DNA of 64,000 bases from positions 1-64,000 of the forward strand of contig CAYZGR010000009.1 in NCBI GenBank assembly GCA_964478125.1. The letters run 5' to 3'. Below, one piece after another: positions 23,389 through 32,059 of the stretch (within the stretch, counting starts at the first letter, position 1; each line of letters opens with the position of its first letter). This DNA is from FW021-bin31 sp964478125. GTDB lineage: Bacteria > Bacteroidota > Bacteroidia > Chitinophagales > Chitinophagaceae. The position numbers were made by a program, and so were the translations under genes. Below the pieces are notes generated by a model. It had not been told where the DNA came from. It made no database searches and saw nothing but the letters and a program-made list of their open reading frames with translations.

Positions 23389-25119
23389 ATGCGTACGCTG
23401 TTAGACATCCAGGAGCTCTCTATTCGCTTTATTGCCGGAGAAACGGAGAATGAGGTAGTGCATGGCATATCTTTTAAAATCCAGAAAGGCGATATTGTCG
23501 GCCTGGTAGGAGAGTCCGGCTCCGGGAAGTCGGTAAGCGCCCTTTCATTAATGCGTCTTTTACCTTCCGCCCAAAAATGTCGTACGGGCGGTTCCGTTTA
23601 TATAAATGATGATGGGAAAAAGGTAGATCTTTTTAAACTTCCTGAAGAAGAAATGCGGCAATATCGGGGCAACAAGCTCGGTATGATCTTTCAGGAACCC
23701 ATGACCTCTCTAAATCCGGTTTTTACCTGCGGGGAGCAGGTGGCAGAAGGAATCCGGGTACATCAAAAGGTTTCTCGAAAAGAGGCGGAGACCCAGGTTA
23801 AAGAATGGTTTAATAAGGTGAAGTTACCCCAACCCGGACAAATATTTCACCGATATCCGCATCAGCTTTCAGGAGGGCAGAAACAGCGGGTCATGATCGC
23901 CATGGCAATGAGTTGTAATCCTTATCTCATTATAGCAGACGAGCCCACTACGGCATTAGATGTCACCGTTCAAAGGGCCATCCTGGATCTGCTAAAGGAT
24001 TTGCAACAGCAACTAGGGATCAGCGTTTTGTTTATTACGCACGACTTGGGAGTGATCAGGGCCATTGCAAATAAGGTATTGGTCATGTATAAAGGGACGA
24101 TCGTGGAACAGGGAGCTATTAACGATATTTTTTCCAACCCCCGGCATCCTTATACCAAAGGCTTGTTGGCCTGCCGTCCTCCCACGGACCGTATTTTAAA
24201 AAAATTGCCTGTAATGTCCGATTTTATCCAGATGGATGGAGGAGAAATGGTTTCCCGGCGTACGGATATGGGGCCATTGATCCGTTCCCTTGAGATGGAC
24301 CCTGCGGAAAAAAATGCCCGAAGGGAATCAATGAAGGAGACGGTGTTGGAGGTGAAAGACCTGGTCGTTCGTTTTCCGGGTAAGAAAAATTTTTTGGGGA
24401 AAATATTGAACTGGACCCTGGCAGTGAATGAGGTGAGCTTCGATGTGAAACAGGGAGAAGTGCTGGGCTTGGCAGGGGAATCCGGCTGTGGGAAAACCAC
24501 GCTCGGGCGTGCGATCCTTCAGTTGATCCGGCCTGTATCCGGAGAGGTATGGTTTAAAGGGCGTAACCTGTGTACCTTATCGGGAAAGGATCTGAGGAAG
24601 ATGCGTCCCCGGTTACAGCTTATATTTCAGGATCCCTATTCTGCCCTGAATCCCCGTTTGACGATCGGAGAATCTATTCTGGAACCGATGCAGGTTCACG
24701 GGCTTCATAAAAATGACCGGAACAGGCGAAAAAAGATCCGTGAATTACTTCAGAAGGTGGATTTGGATCCGGATCTGGTAAAAAGCTACCCGCATGAATT
24801 TTCAGGGGGCCAGAGACAAAGGATTTGCATAGCAAGGGCCCTGGCTTTGCAGCCTGAATTTATTATTTGTGATGAATCGGTCTCCGCCTTGGATGTTAGT
24901 ATACAGGCACAAGTACTGAACCTGCTGTTGGAATTGAGATCGGAGTTTCATTTCAGTTGTATTTTTATCTCCCATGACTTGTCGGTGGTTAAATTCATGT
25001 GTGACCGCATTATGATAATGAATAAAGGAAGCATAGAAGAGATCGGCCCGGCCGAGCAGATTTATCACCATCCTCAAACCCCTTATACACAGCAGCTTAT
25101 TGCTGCTATTCCCCGATAA
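23389..25119 (+). CDS. Fused dipeptide/oligopeptide ABC transporter ATP-binding protein (two NBDs)
   Basis: This 576-residue protein holds two ATPase domains in one chain, like YejF or a DppD-DppF fusion. The first Walker A is GESGSGKS (41-48) with signature LSGGQKQR; the second is GESGCGKT (363-370) with FSGGQRQR. NPRHPYTKGLLACRP and HHPQTPYTQQLIAAIP are the peptide-transporter (oligo_HPY) tails after each domain. It would power peptide import across the inner membrane with permease and binding proteins encoded elsewhere. It starts 10 nt after sdhB, so transcription may read through, though no functional link is known. Confidence 0.93.
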   Translation: MRTLLDIQELSIRFIAGETENEVVHGISFKIQKGDIVGLVGESGSGKSVSALSLMRLLPSAQKCRTGGSVYINDDGKKVDLFKLPEEEMRQYRGNKLGMIFQEPMTSLNPVFTCGEQVAEGIRVHQKVSRKEAETQVKEWFNKVKLPQPGQIFHRYPHQLSGGQKQRVMIAMAMSCNPYLIIADEPTTALDVTVQRAILDLLKDLQQQLGISVLFITHDLGVIRAIANKVLVMYKGTIVEQGAINDIFSNPRHPYTKGLLACRPPTDRILKKLPVMSDFIQMDGGEMVSRRTDMGPLIRSLEMDPAEKNARRESMKETVLEVKDLVVRFPGKKNFLGKILNWTLAVNEVSFDVKQGEVLGLAGESGCGKTTLGRAILQLIRPVSGEVWFKGRNLCTLSGKDLRKMRPRLQLIFQDPYSALNPRLTIGESILEPMQVHGLHKNDRNRRKKIRELLQKVDLDPDLVKSYPHEFSGGQRQRICIARALALQPEFIICDESVSALDVSIQAQVLNLLLELRSEFHFSCIFISHDLSVVKFMCDRIMIMNKGSIEEIGPAEQIYHHPQTPYTQQLIAAIPR

Positions 25120-25218
25120 TCTCAGAAATTTAAAGAAAAAAGTAAACCTTTTTGGCTTTATAATTGTTTCATACTGAATAACATAGTAATTTTAATATGG
25201 AATATCGTACGAATTCAG

Positions 25219-25226
25219 TACCTTTG
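25219..25226 (+). promoter_or_regulatory. -7 promoter element (TACCTTTG) for queA
   Basis: TACCTTTG followed by C, 24 nt before ATG 25251. It argues against the longer in-frame start at 25197, which lies upstream of it. Confidence 0.6.
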
Positions 25227-25250
25227 CAGCCTTTAAATCCATACCGTAAG

Positions 25251-26300
25251 ATGAAATTATCCCAATTCAAATTTGATCTTCCACTTAATTTAATTGCACA
25301 ACGGCCTACCAAAAAGAGAGATGAATCTCGGTTGATGGTTGTTCACAGGGACAGCGGGAAAATTGAACATAAGGTATTTAAAGATGTACTGGATTATTTT
25401 GATGATCAGGATGTGATGATCGTAAATAATACCAAGGTTTTTCCTGCCCGTCTTCATGGACGAAAGGAAAAAACGGGGGCAAAAATAGAAGTGTTTTTGC
25501 TGCGTGAATTGAATATGAATACCCGCTTATGGGATGTGATCGTGGATCCTGCACGGAAAATCAGAGTAGGGAACAAATTATTTTTTGGAGAAAATGATGA
25601 ACTGGTAGCAGAGGTTATTGATAACACGACCTCGCGGGGCCGTACCATCCGTTTCTTACATGACGGTACCGATGAGGAATACAAGGCGCTCCTGACGAGG
25701 CTGGGGGAGACTCCATTGCCCAAATACATCAAACGTGAACCGGATACCGCGGATAAAGAACGTTATCAGACAGTATATGCCAAATATGAAGGTGCCGTGG
25801 CGGCTCCTACCGCGGGTTTGCATTTTACCGAAACATTAATAAAACGTCTTGAAATAAAGGGAATCCATTTCGCTGAAGTAACATTACATACCGGATTGGG
25901 GACCTTTCGTCCCATAGAAGTGGAAGACCTGAGCAAACATAAGATGGATGCAGAATATTTTCGGATTACCGGGGAAGCGGCAAATATAGTGAATGCCGCT
26001 AAGGAAAGTAACAGCAAGGTCTGTGCCGTGGGTACTACCAGTATGCGGGCGATTGAATCCTCTGTGACCTCCTCTAATCTGTTGCGGACGGATGAAGGTT
26101 GGACTAACCTGTTCATACATCCCCCTTATGATTTTCGTATTGCCAATTGCATGATCACCAATTTTCATCTGCCCAAGACCAGCCTATTGATTATGGTTTC
26201 TGCTTTTGCCGATTATGAGCTTGTCATGCATGCCTATCATGAAGCGATTAAAGAAAAATACCGCTTTTTTAGTTACGGGGATGCCATGCTGATTTTATAG
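25251..26300 (+). CDS. queA: S-adenosylmethionine:tRNA ribosyltransferase-isomerase
   Basis: The protein has 349 residues from ATG 25251, starting MKLSQFKFDLPLNLIAQRP, the standard QueA opening. The enzyme transfers and rearranges the ribose of S-adenosylmethionine onto 7-aminomethyl-7-deazaguanine in tRNA, forming epoxyqueuosine. Further signatures are NNTKVFPARLHG, APTAGLHFT, HTGLGTFRP and the C-terminal NFHLPKTSLLIMVSAF. The 18-residue upstream extension from 25197 spans the promoter element and is not family sequence. ispD follows after 4 nt, probably in one transcript. Confidence 0.96.
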   Translation: MKLSQFKFDLPLNLIAQRPTKKRDESRLMVVHRDSGKIEHKVFKDVLDYFDDQDVMIVNNTKVFPARLHGRKEKTGAKIEVFLLRELNMNTRLWDVIVDPARKIRVGNKLFFGENDELVAEVIDNTTSRGRTIRFLHDGTDEEYKALLTRLGETPLPKYIKREPDTADKERYQTVYAKYEGAVAAPTAGLHFTETLIKRLEIKGIHFAEVTLHTGLGTFRPIEVEDLSKHKMDAEYFRITGEAANIVNAAKESNSKVCAVGTTSMRAIESSVTSSNLLRTDEGWTNLFIHPPYDFRIANCMITNFHLPKTSLLIMVSAFADYELVMHAYHEAIKEKYRFFSYGDAMLIL

Positions 26301-26304
26301 CGGC

Positions 26305-26985
26305 ATGAGAAAAAAATATGCCATAGTGGTAGCTGCAGGAAAGGGCGTTCGTATGAAAAAGGCCGCCCCGAAGCAGTTTTTACCCCTGGTGGGAAGACCG
26401 TTGCTTTATTATAGTATTCGTGCTTTTCTGCATGCATTTTCAGAGGTGGAGGTTATCGTGGTGTTCCCTCCCGATAAGGAAAGCTCTCATGAGAAAGAGG
26501 TCCTGGATCTGTTTCCCAAAGAACGAATTATTACGGTGAGAGGCGGGGCGACTCGCTATGATTCGGTCCGAAAGGGATTGAAGATGGTGAAAGACCCGTC
26601 CGTTATATTTGTTCATGATGGTGTTCGTCCTTTGCTTCCGATCGCTTTAATTCTATCGTGTTACGAACAAGCCCTGCAATTCGGAAGCGCCGTACCTGTG
26701 ATCAAATTGAAAGACAGCATCAGGCAGGTGCAGGGAGGACATAATTATGCCGTTAACCGTGATCTTTTCCGTTCGGTCCAAACCCCGCAGACCTTTTTGT
26801 CCGAAATCCTTTTACCGGCCTTTGAACAACCCTATCGGCAAGAATTCACGGACGAAGCCACGGTGGTAGAATATTCGGGGCGCCAGATCCATCTGGTGGA
26901 GGGCGCAACAGAAAATATAAAGATCACCCTGCCCGTAGATCTGCAGGTGGCGGAGCAATTGTTCCGTTCCCGGGATAAAGTTTAA
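26305..26985 (+). CDS. ispD: 2-C-methyl-D-erythritol 4-phosphate cytidylyltransferase
   Basis: This 226-residue protein would couple CTP to MEP in the non-mevalonate isoprenoid route. The nucleotide loop VVAAGKGVRM (8-17) and PKQFLPL are intact, as are FVHDGVRPLL, VQTPQTF, FTDEATVVEY and VEGATENIKIT, all positions conserved in IspD. TarI-type CDP-ribitol enzymes are related, but the match pattern is to IspD. A complete lower mevalonate operon lies 4 kb downstream, so either both routes exist or one is incomplete or repurposed. It sits 4 nt after queA. Confidence 0.9.
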   Translation: MRKKYAIVVAAGKGVRMKKAAPKQFLPLVGRPLLYYSIRAFLHAFSEVEVIVVFPPDKESSHEKEVLDLFPKERIITVRGGATRYDSVRKGLKMVKDPSVIFVHDGVRPLLPIALILSCYEQALQFGSAVPVIKLKDSIRQVQGGHNYAVNRDLFRSVQTPQTFLSEILLPAFEQPYRQEFTDEATVVEYSGRQIHLVEGATENIKITLPVDLQVAEQLFRSRDKV

Positions 26986-27055
26986 AGTATTCTTAATTTA
27001 TTTCTAATCCGGAGTGGCTTGGACTTGAATAATCAATATTTTGTATCTTTCCGGT

Positions 27056-27928
27056 ATGGTTCGCTTCGGAGAGATATCCCAGGTTAAATTAGTAGAATGT
27101 CCGCGTGATGCCATGCAGGGATGGGGAACCCTTATTTCTACTGAAAAAAAAGCGGCCTATTTGAACCTTTTACTGAAGGTCGGGTTTGATACCCTGGATT
27201 TTGGCAGTTTCGTATCTCCGGAAACGGTTCCCCAGATGGCGGACACCGCGGAAGTACTTTCTTTACTTGATACGCGCCATTCGGCCACCCGACTGCTGGC
27301 TATAGTAGCGAATGAACAGGGTGCAAAAGAGGCTATCCGGCATGAACAGATAACTTATCTGGGGTATCCTTTTTCTGTTTCCGAGACCTTTCAACTCAGA
27401 AATACCAATAGGACGATAGCAGAGTCGCTTTTAGTTGTGCAAAAGATCCGAGATCTTTGTAGCCATACTCAGAAGGAACTGGTGATCTATATCTCAATGG
27501 GCTTTGGCAACCCGTATGGTGATCCTTACAGCAAAGAAATAGTGGAGAAATGGGTGGGTGCTTTTTCCGAAATGGGAATAAGCATCATTTCTTTATCGGA
27601 TACGGTAGGCCTGGCAGATCCCCAAACCATCTCTTATTTATTTTCTCATCTGATTCCTGTATTTCCCCGAGTGGAATTCGGCGCTCATTTTCATTCTGCT
27701 CCTGATAACTGGGAACCTAAAATAACCGCTGCTTATGATAGTGGATGCCGTCGTTTCGATAGCACCATACAGGGTATCGGCGGATGTCCCATGGCCGAAG
27801 ATAAGCTGGTAGGTAATATATTGACGGAAGACCTGCTCTCTTTTTTAAGAAAGAAAGCGGTAGCTCTTTCTATAAAGGAGGATCTTTTTAAGGCAGCACA
27901 AAAAGAAGTCTGGAAGGTTTTTGTTTAA
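27056..27928 (+). CDS. Hydroxymethylglutaryl-CoA lyase
   Basis: The protein has 290 residues from ATG 27056, starting MVRFGEISQVKLVECPRDAMQ. The HMGL-like TIM barrel shows ECPRDAMQG (catalytic R-D pair), SLSDTVGLADP, FGAHFHSAP with two metal histidines, and the cysteine loop GIGGCPMAEDKLVGN that is diagnostic of HMG-CoA lyase. It would split HMG-CoA to acetyl-CoA and acetoacetate, the last step of leucine breakdown. A TTG at 27041 is in frame but lies in a -7-like AT-rich stretch. Together with the HMG-CoA reductase gene downstream, it competes for the same substrate. Confidence 0.9.
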   Translation: MVRFGEISQVKLVECPRDAMQGWGTLISTEKKAAYLNLLLKVGFDTLDFGSFVSPETVPQMADTAEVLSLLDTRHSATRLLAIVANEQGAKEAIRHEQITYLGYPFSVSETFQLRNTNRTIAESLLVVQKIRDLCSHTQKELVIYISMGFGNPYGDPYSKEIVEKWVGAFSEMGISIISLSDTVGLADPQTISYLFSHLIPVFPRVEFGAHFHSAPDNWEPKITAAYDSGCRRFDSTIQGIGGCPMAEDKLVGNILTEDLLSFLRKKAVALSIKEDLFKAAQKEVWKVFV

Positions 27929-28073
27929 AAGAGTGAGGAATACGGTGTTTATGCCTTGTCCTAGGGGGCAACAAAATAACTTGTTCTGCTTTTTTACCGA
28001 TCTTTTGCCTTTCGGGGCAAACGCGCCTATCCTCCATATTTATTGTATTTTGATCCCGTAAGGACAAAATATT

Positions 28074-29465
28074 TTAAATCTTCTGAATTTTTTTAAACCA
28101 TGCATATAAGGGAACTCCGATAAAGATCAATACCAGCCCGATTCCCGCCTCTCGTGGCCGGGCATAGATCGTATTGGCTATGAGGAAAATACAGAACAGG
28201 ATAAAAAGGGCCGGAATAACCGGGTATCCCCATACTTTATAAGGTCTGGATGCATCAGGCATTTTCTTCCGGAGAATAAAGACCCCCAACGTGGTAGCTC
28301 CGTAAAAAATAAATGCGGCGAAGATCAGCATGTCCGTAAGTTGGTCGAAAGTGCCGGAAAGTACTAAAACACAGGCCCATACCCCCTGATACCATAAGGC
28401 ATTTCCCGGAACGTTATAATTGTTGACTCTTGCCATTTTTGGAAAAAACAATCCTTCTCTTGCCATGGCGAAAGACGTTCTTGCATTACTCATAATGGTG
28501 GCATGCGTACAGCCGAAGGTGGATAGGCAAATTACGACGGAAATAAATATTACACCGGACGTACTCCAAAAGGACCGGACAGTTTCTATGGCCGCCACAT
28601 TGCTGACCTGCGAATTGATCGCTTCCATTTCGGGAATAGATAGAACAGACAGGTAGCTCATATTGACCACCAGGTAGAGTAGAATGATAATAAACAATCC
28701 GATAATGATCGCGAATGGAAGATTTCGATGCGCATTTTTAATTTCGCCTCCTAAAAAACCAATTGAATTCCATCCTTCGTATCCCCAAAAGGCGGCCAGC
28801 ATAGCTGTGAAAACCGCACTTATGGTTACCGGGCCGGCATTTACGGGGGTAAAGCTCCAGGCCTTGCTGATATGGGCATTTTCACTCAGGTTGCCGGCTA
28901 CTGCAATGACTACGATACCGGTAATGACCAATAATAAAACTACGGTGCTCAGGTTAGCCCCCAGCTTTAGCCCTCTGCTGTTGAACCAGGTAAGGAGTAA
29001 AACAAGTATTATGGCTACCAATTTGACACTAAATCCTTCAAAGGGATAGAAAATACCCAAAATATTCCACCCTCTGAGAGCTGTGAGGATAGAAGGAAAC
29101 GGGGCAATGCTGTTAAGAGACTGTGCAAATACATAGGCTATGGAGGCAATGGCCGCGGTTTTGATGGCTGCAAAATTAGACCAGCCGTAAATGAAGGAAA
29201 AAAAGCGGTTGTATATTTTTTTATAATAGGCATATTCACCACCGGTATCTGCCAGCATACTTGCTATTTCAGCATTACTGATTCCGCCAAACATGGTAAT
29301 CACCCCACCCAATACCCAGCAGATCAGTACCCAGCCGGAAGAATGCAGTTCGGCTGCCATGGGGGCCACCTTTTTAAAAACGCCCGAGCCAATGATATTC
29401 CCAAGTACAAGTACAACGGCAAGGCCCAAACCCAGTGTGCGGTGAAGTTCTTTGGATTTATTCAT
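28074..29465 (-). CDS. APC-family amino acid permease
   Basis: This 463-residue inner membrane protein has twelve hydrophobic segments. The first carries NIIGSGVFKK, the helix-break motif of APC transporters, and the second GGVITMFGGISNAEIASM. FWGYEGWNSIGFLGGEIKN (two motif parts) matches the LAT/amino-acid exchanger branch. The substrate is not predictable beyond amino acids. It is transcribed alone, opposite to both neighbours. A TACTTTCA sequence about 29494 on the minus strand is a poor -7 match. Confidence 0.9.
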   Translation of the reverse strand: MNKSKELHRTLGLGLAVVLVLGNIIGSGVFKKVAPMAAELHSSGWVLICWVLGGVITMFGGISNAEIASMLADTGGEYAYYKKIYNRFFSFIYGWSNFAAIKTAAIASIAYVFAQSLNSIAPFPSILTALRGWNILGIFYPFEGFSVKLVAIILVLLLTWFNSRGLKLGANLSTVVLLLVITGIVVIAVAGNLSENAHISKAWSFTPVNAGPVTISAVFTAMLAAFWGYEGWNSIGFLGGEIKNAHRNLPFAIIIGLFIIILLYLVVNMSYLSVLSIPEMEAINSQVSNVAAIETVRSFWSTSGVIFISVVICLSTFGCTHATIMSNARTSFAMAREGLFFPKMARVNNYNVPGNALWYQGVWACVLVLSGTFDQLTDMLIFAAFIFYGATTLGVFILRKKMPDASRPYKVWGYPVIPALFILFCIFLIANTIYARPREAGIGLVLIFIGVPLYAWFKKIQKI

Positions 29466-29581
29466 AGAAAGGGTAGTTTAAAACGCATTGAAAGTATAAA
29501 TTTTCAATACAATCTTCAAAAATCCGGATATTTTTATTCATATTCATTAATATTGGACATGTCTTAAACTTTTATACAAAC

Positions 29582-30274
29582 ATGGAGAAGCATTCGGAAA
29601 AACATTTCATGCAAAGAAGCAACTGGTTGCGGGCCGCCGTACTTGGGGCCAATGATGGTATACTTTCAGTTTCAAGTATTGCAGTGGGAGTGGCTGCTGC
29701 AAGCCATACCCGGAGCCCTGTTCTATTAGCGACGCTTGCAGGTTTGGTTGCCGGCGCCCTTTCCATGGCCGCCGGAGAATACGTATCGGTGAGCTCCCAG
29801 GCAGATACGGAAGAACATGATCTAAAACGAGAGGCCCGTGAGCTTGAGGAAAGTCCTGAAGAAGAGCTTCAGGAACTTGCAGAGATCTTTGAAAGCAGGG
29901 GGATCAGCGAGGCTACCGCGCTGCAAGTGGCTATAGAATTAACGGAATCAGACGCGCTTACGGCTCACGCGAGAGAAGAGTTGGGGATTAATGAAATTAC
30001 CCAGGCCCGGCCTATCCAGGCTGCATTAGCTTCCTGTGCTTCTTTTACCGTGGGCGGTCTTTTACCCCTATTGGTCGCCTCTTTTTCTCCTGTAGCATCT
30101 ATGAAATATTACCTGTATCTATTTTCCATTATTTTTCTCATGGTTCTCGGGGCCACCTCCGCAAGAACAGGCGGGGCAAGCGTCGTAAAAGCAGTTATAC
30201 GAATCACCATTTGGGGTACCTTAGCGATGGGACTGACGGCTTTAGTGGGTTACTTTTTTGGAGTTAATATGTAG
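29582..30274 (+). CDS. VIT1/CCC1-family metal transporter
   Basis: This 230-residue protein opens NWLRAAVLGANDGILSVSS and has GALSMAAGEYVSVSSQADTE, the two signatures of the VIT1/CCC1 family, which moves Fe(II) or Mn(II). Five membrane segments surround a charged helical region (about 75-140, rich in E and K) that corresponds to the cytoplasmic metal-binding domain in plant VIT1. The start ATG lacks a clear promoter element. The convergent MiaE gene ends 6 nt after its stop. Confidence 0.92.
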   Translation: MEKHSEKHFMQRSNWLRAAVLGANDGILSVSSIAVGVAAASHTRSPVLLATLAGLVAGALSMAAGEYVSVSSQADTEEHDLKREARELEESPEEELQELAEIFESRGISEATALQVAIELTESDALTAHAREELGINEITQARPIQAALASCASFTVGGLLPLLVASFSPVASMKYYLYLFSIIFLMVLGATSARTGGASVVKAVIRITIWGTLAMGLTALVGYFFGVNM

Positions 30275-30280
30275 AAATAA

Positions 30281-30880
30281 TTAATGCATTCGGTCTCCCC
30301 GAACCTGGAGGCTGTTTATAATATCCGCTTCCAGAGACAACCACTCCGCCCAGCGTATTTTAATTTTTTCCGGCGGCAGGTATTCGTTTGCAAGAGCGAT
30401 AAACAGGGTGTAATGCCCCGCTTCGCTTTCCATAAAGCGGCGATAAAATTTCCTGAGATATGTGTCTTTTAATCCCTCGCTCAAAAGCCGGAAACGTTCA
30501 CAACTTCTGGCTTCTATCAGGGCACAAATAAGTAATTGATCCAATAACCGATCTTCCCGGCGGCCTCCTTTCTGCGCCTGTTGTAACAGACGATTTACAT
30601 ATTCGTCTTTACGCTGGGGACCAAGTTTTAATGCTCTTTTGGTCATTTCGGCAAGTACCATGCGAAAATGCCCCCATTCTTCCGTTACTACGGGCGCCAG
30701 ATCCTGAACCAGTCTCTGCTTCTCAGGATAACGCTGAATAAGAGAGATACAAGAGGTAGCCGCCTTTTGTTCGCACCAGGCATGATCGGTCAGTATTTCT
30801 TCGAGAGACAGGCTTGCCAGATTGATCCAGCGGGGGTCGGTAGGCAGCTTGAGCCCTAAAATGGTAGCCTTATCAGACAT
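30281..30880 (-). CDS. miaE: tRNA-(ms2io6A)-hydroxylase (MiaE-like)
   Basis: The protein has 199 residues from ATG 30880, starting MSDKATILGLKLPTDPRW. It is a ferritin-like four-helix di-iron protein: HAWCEQKAA, EEWGHFRMVL, EARSCERFRLL and ESEAGHYTLF supply the E/H ligands. MiaE hydroxylates the isopentenyl side chain of ms2i6A37 in tRNA. A longer frame to 30907 adds a lysine-rich piece with no family match and would start in the -7 element. The end is convergent with the VIT transporter. Confidence 0.9.
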   Translation of the reverse strand: MSDKATILGLKLPTDPRWINLASLSLEEILTDHAWCEQKAATSCISLIQRYPEKQRLVQDLAPVVTEEWGHFRMVLAEMTKRALKLGPQRKDEYVNRLLQQAQKGGRREDRLLDQLLICALIEARSCERFRLLSEGLKDTYLRKFYRRFMESEAGHYTLFIALANEYLPPEKIKIRWAEWLSLEADIINSLQVRGDRMH

Positions 30881-30906
30881 AAATAGTGTTTTATTTCCTT
30901 TTTTCA

Positions 30907-30914
30907 CAAAATTA
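30907..30914 (-). promoter_or_regulatory. -7 promoter element (TAATTTTG) for miaE
   Basis: The minus strand reads TAATTTTG, 26 nt before ATG 30880, followed by T. It lies close to the divergent fni -7 element at 30940-30947. Confidence 0.5.
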
Positions 30915-30939
30915 CGGTTAAATGACTATTATAATAATG

Positions 30940-30947
30940 TATTTTTG
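30940..30947 (+). promoter_or_regulatory. -7 promoter element (TATTTTTG) for the mevalonate operon
   Basis: TATTTTTG followed by C, 68 nt upstream of the fni ATG. No -33 partner was found. It is the only clear promoter candidate before the five-gene operon. Confidence 0.55.
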
Positions 30948-31015
30948 CAACTTTAGGTCGGCTTTGGTGTAATAAATTCTACTGAAGCAAAAAGCGATGA
31001 GCATTTATTTCTAAC

Positions 31016-32059
31016 ATGAGCACCAGCAATATTAAAATAGCCCAAACGGTATCAGAAACAGAATCTCGCAAAGATAGCCATGTAGAGCTGGCGCTGACCT
31101 CGCAGAATGATACCATTGATCCCCGTTTTTATTATGAACCTATGCTGGCTGCTCATCCGGATAAGAATGCGGTTTGGCCCGTCAGGGTGGGCGCCAAAAA
31201 TATGAAATTCCCCATCTGGATATCCAGTATGACCGGGGGTACTTCCAAGACCAATGAGATAAATCAGAGACTCGCAAGAGCGGTGGGAAAATTCGGCCTG
31301 GGAATGGGGGTGGGCTCTGCCCGTATTGCATTGGAGCGGCCTGAAAAAGTCGCGGATTTCAAATTGCGTCCTTTATTGGGAACCGAATGCCCGCTTTTCC
31401 TTAACTTTGGTATTTCCCAGATAGAAAAGTTAACGCACAGCCGGTCCTTGCAAAAAATAAAACAACTGGTACAACAGCTTGATGCAGATGGCGTTATCAT
31501 ACACGTAAATCCGCTCCAGGAATGGATGCAGCCCGAAGGTGATCAAATTCAGGTTGCACCGGTAGATACCATTGAGCATTTTTTGGAAGAGATGGATTTG
31601 CCCTTAATTATCAAGGAAGTCGGACAGGGATTTGGTTATGAAAGCATGAAGCGACTCATGCAAATGCCGCTGACCGCTATTGAATTTGCTGCTAACGGGG
31701 GGACCAATTTTTCGAAATTAGAACTGATCCGCAATCAGACCAAGAGCAAATATCTCATGCCTTTTGTTCATGTGGGGCAATCGGCAGATGAAATGTTGGC
31801 ACTGAGCAATCGGCTGCTTACGGAACTGGGAGATAAGGTAAAGTGCCCGACACTCATTATCAGTGGAGGGATTAAAAACTTTCTTGACGGATATTATTAT
31901 ATTCAAAGATCAAAAACCAATGCGCTGTATGGACAAGCTTCTGAGTTCCTGAAACATGCCAGAGAATCCCAGGAGGACCTGGAGGAATTTATACAGTATC
32001 AGATCGAAGGTCTGCTGCTGGCCCGTACCTTTTTAACGGTAAAAGATGTATCAGAATGA
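31016..32059 (+). CDS. fni: Type 2 isopentenyl-diphosphate delta-isomerase
   Basis: This 347-residue FMN-dependent enzyme interconverts isopentenyl and dimethylallyl diphosphate. The family markers are SRKDSHVELAL (about 17-27), PIWISSMTGGT (FMN site), GMGVGSARIAL, the HVNPLQEWMQPEGD block and IKEVGQGFG. It is the first gene of the mevalonate operon, and its stop overlaps the next start by 4 nt (ATGA). Because type 2 isomerases are typical of organisms using mevalonate, this supports an active pathway. Confidence 0.96.
   Translation: MSTSNIKIAQTVSETESRKDSHVELALTSQNDTIDPRFYYEPMLAAHPDKNAVWPVRVGAKNMKFPIWISSMTGGTSKTNEINQRLARAVGKFGLGMGVGSARIALERPEKVADFKLRPLLGTECPLFLNFGISQIEKLTHSRSLQKIKQLVQQLDADGVIIHVNPLQEWMQPEGDQIQVAPVDTIEHFLEEMDLPLIIKEVGQGFGYESMKRLMQMPLTAIEFAANGGTNFSKLELIRNQTKSKYLMPFVHVGQSADEMLALSNRLLTELGDKVKCPTLIISGGIKNFLDGYYYIQRSKTNALYGQASEFLKHARESQEDLEEFIQYQIEGLLLARTFLTVKDVSE

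Noticed and set aside
28004..28021. TTTGCC/GGCAAA hairpin after the HMG-CoA lyase gene
   Set aside because: It has a 6-bp stem and no T-run on either strand, so a terminator call is not supported.
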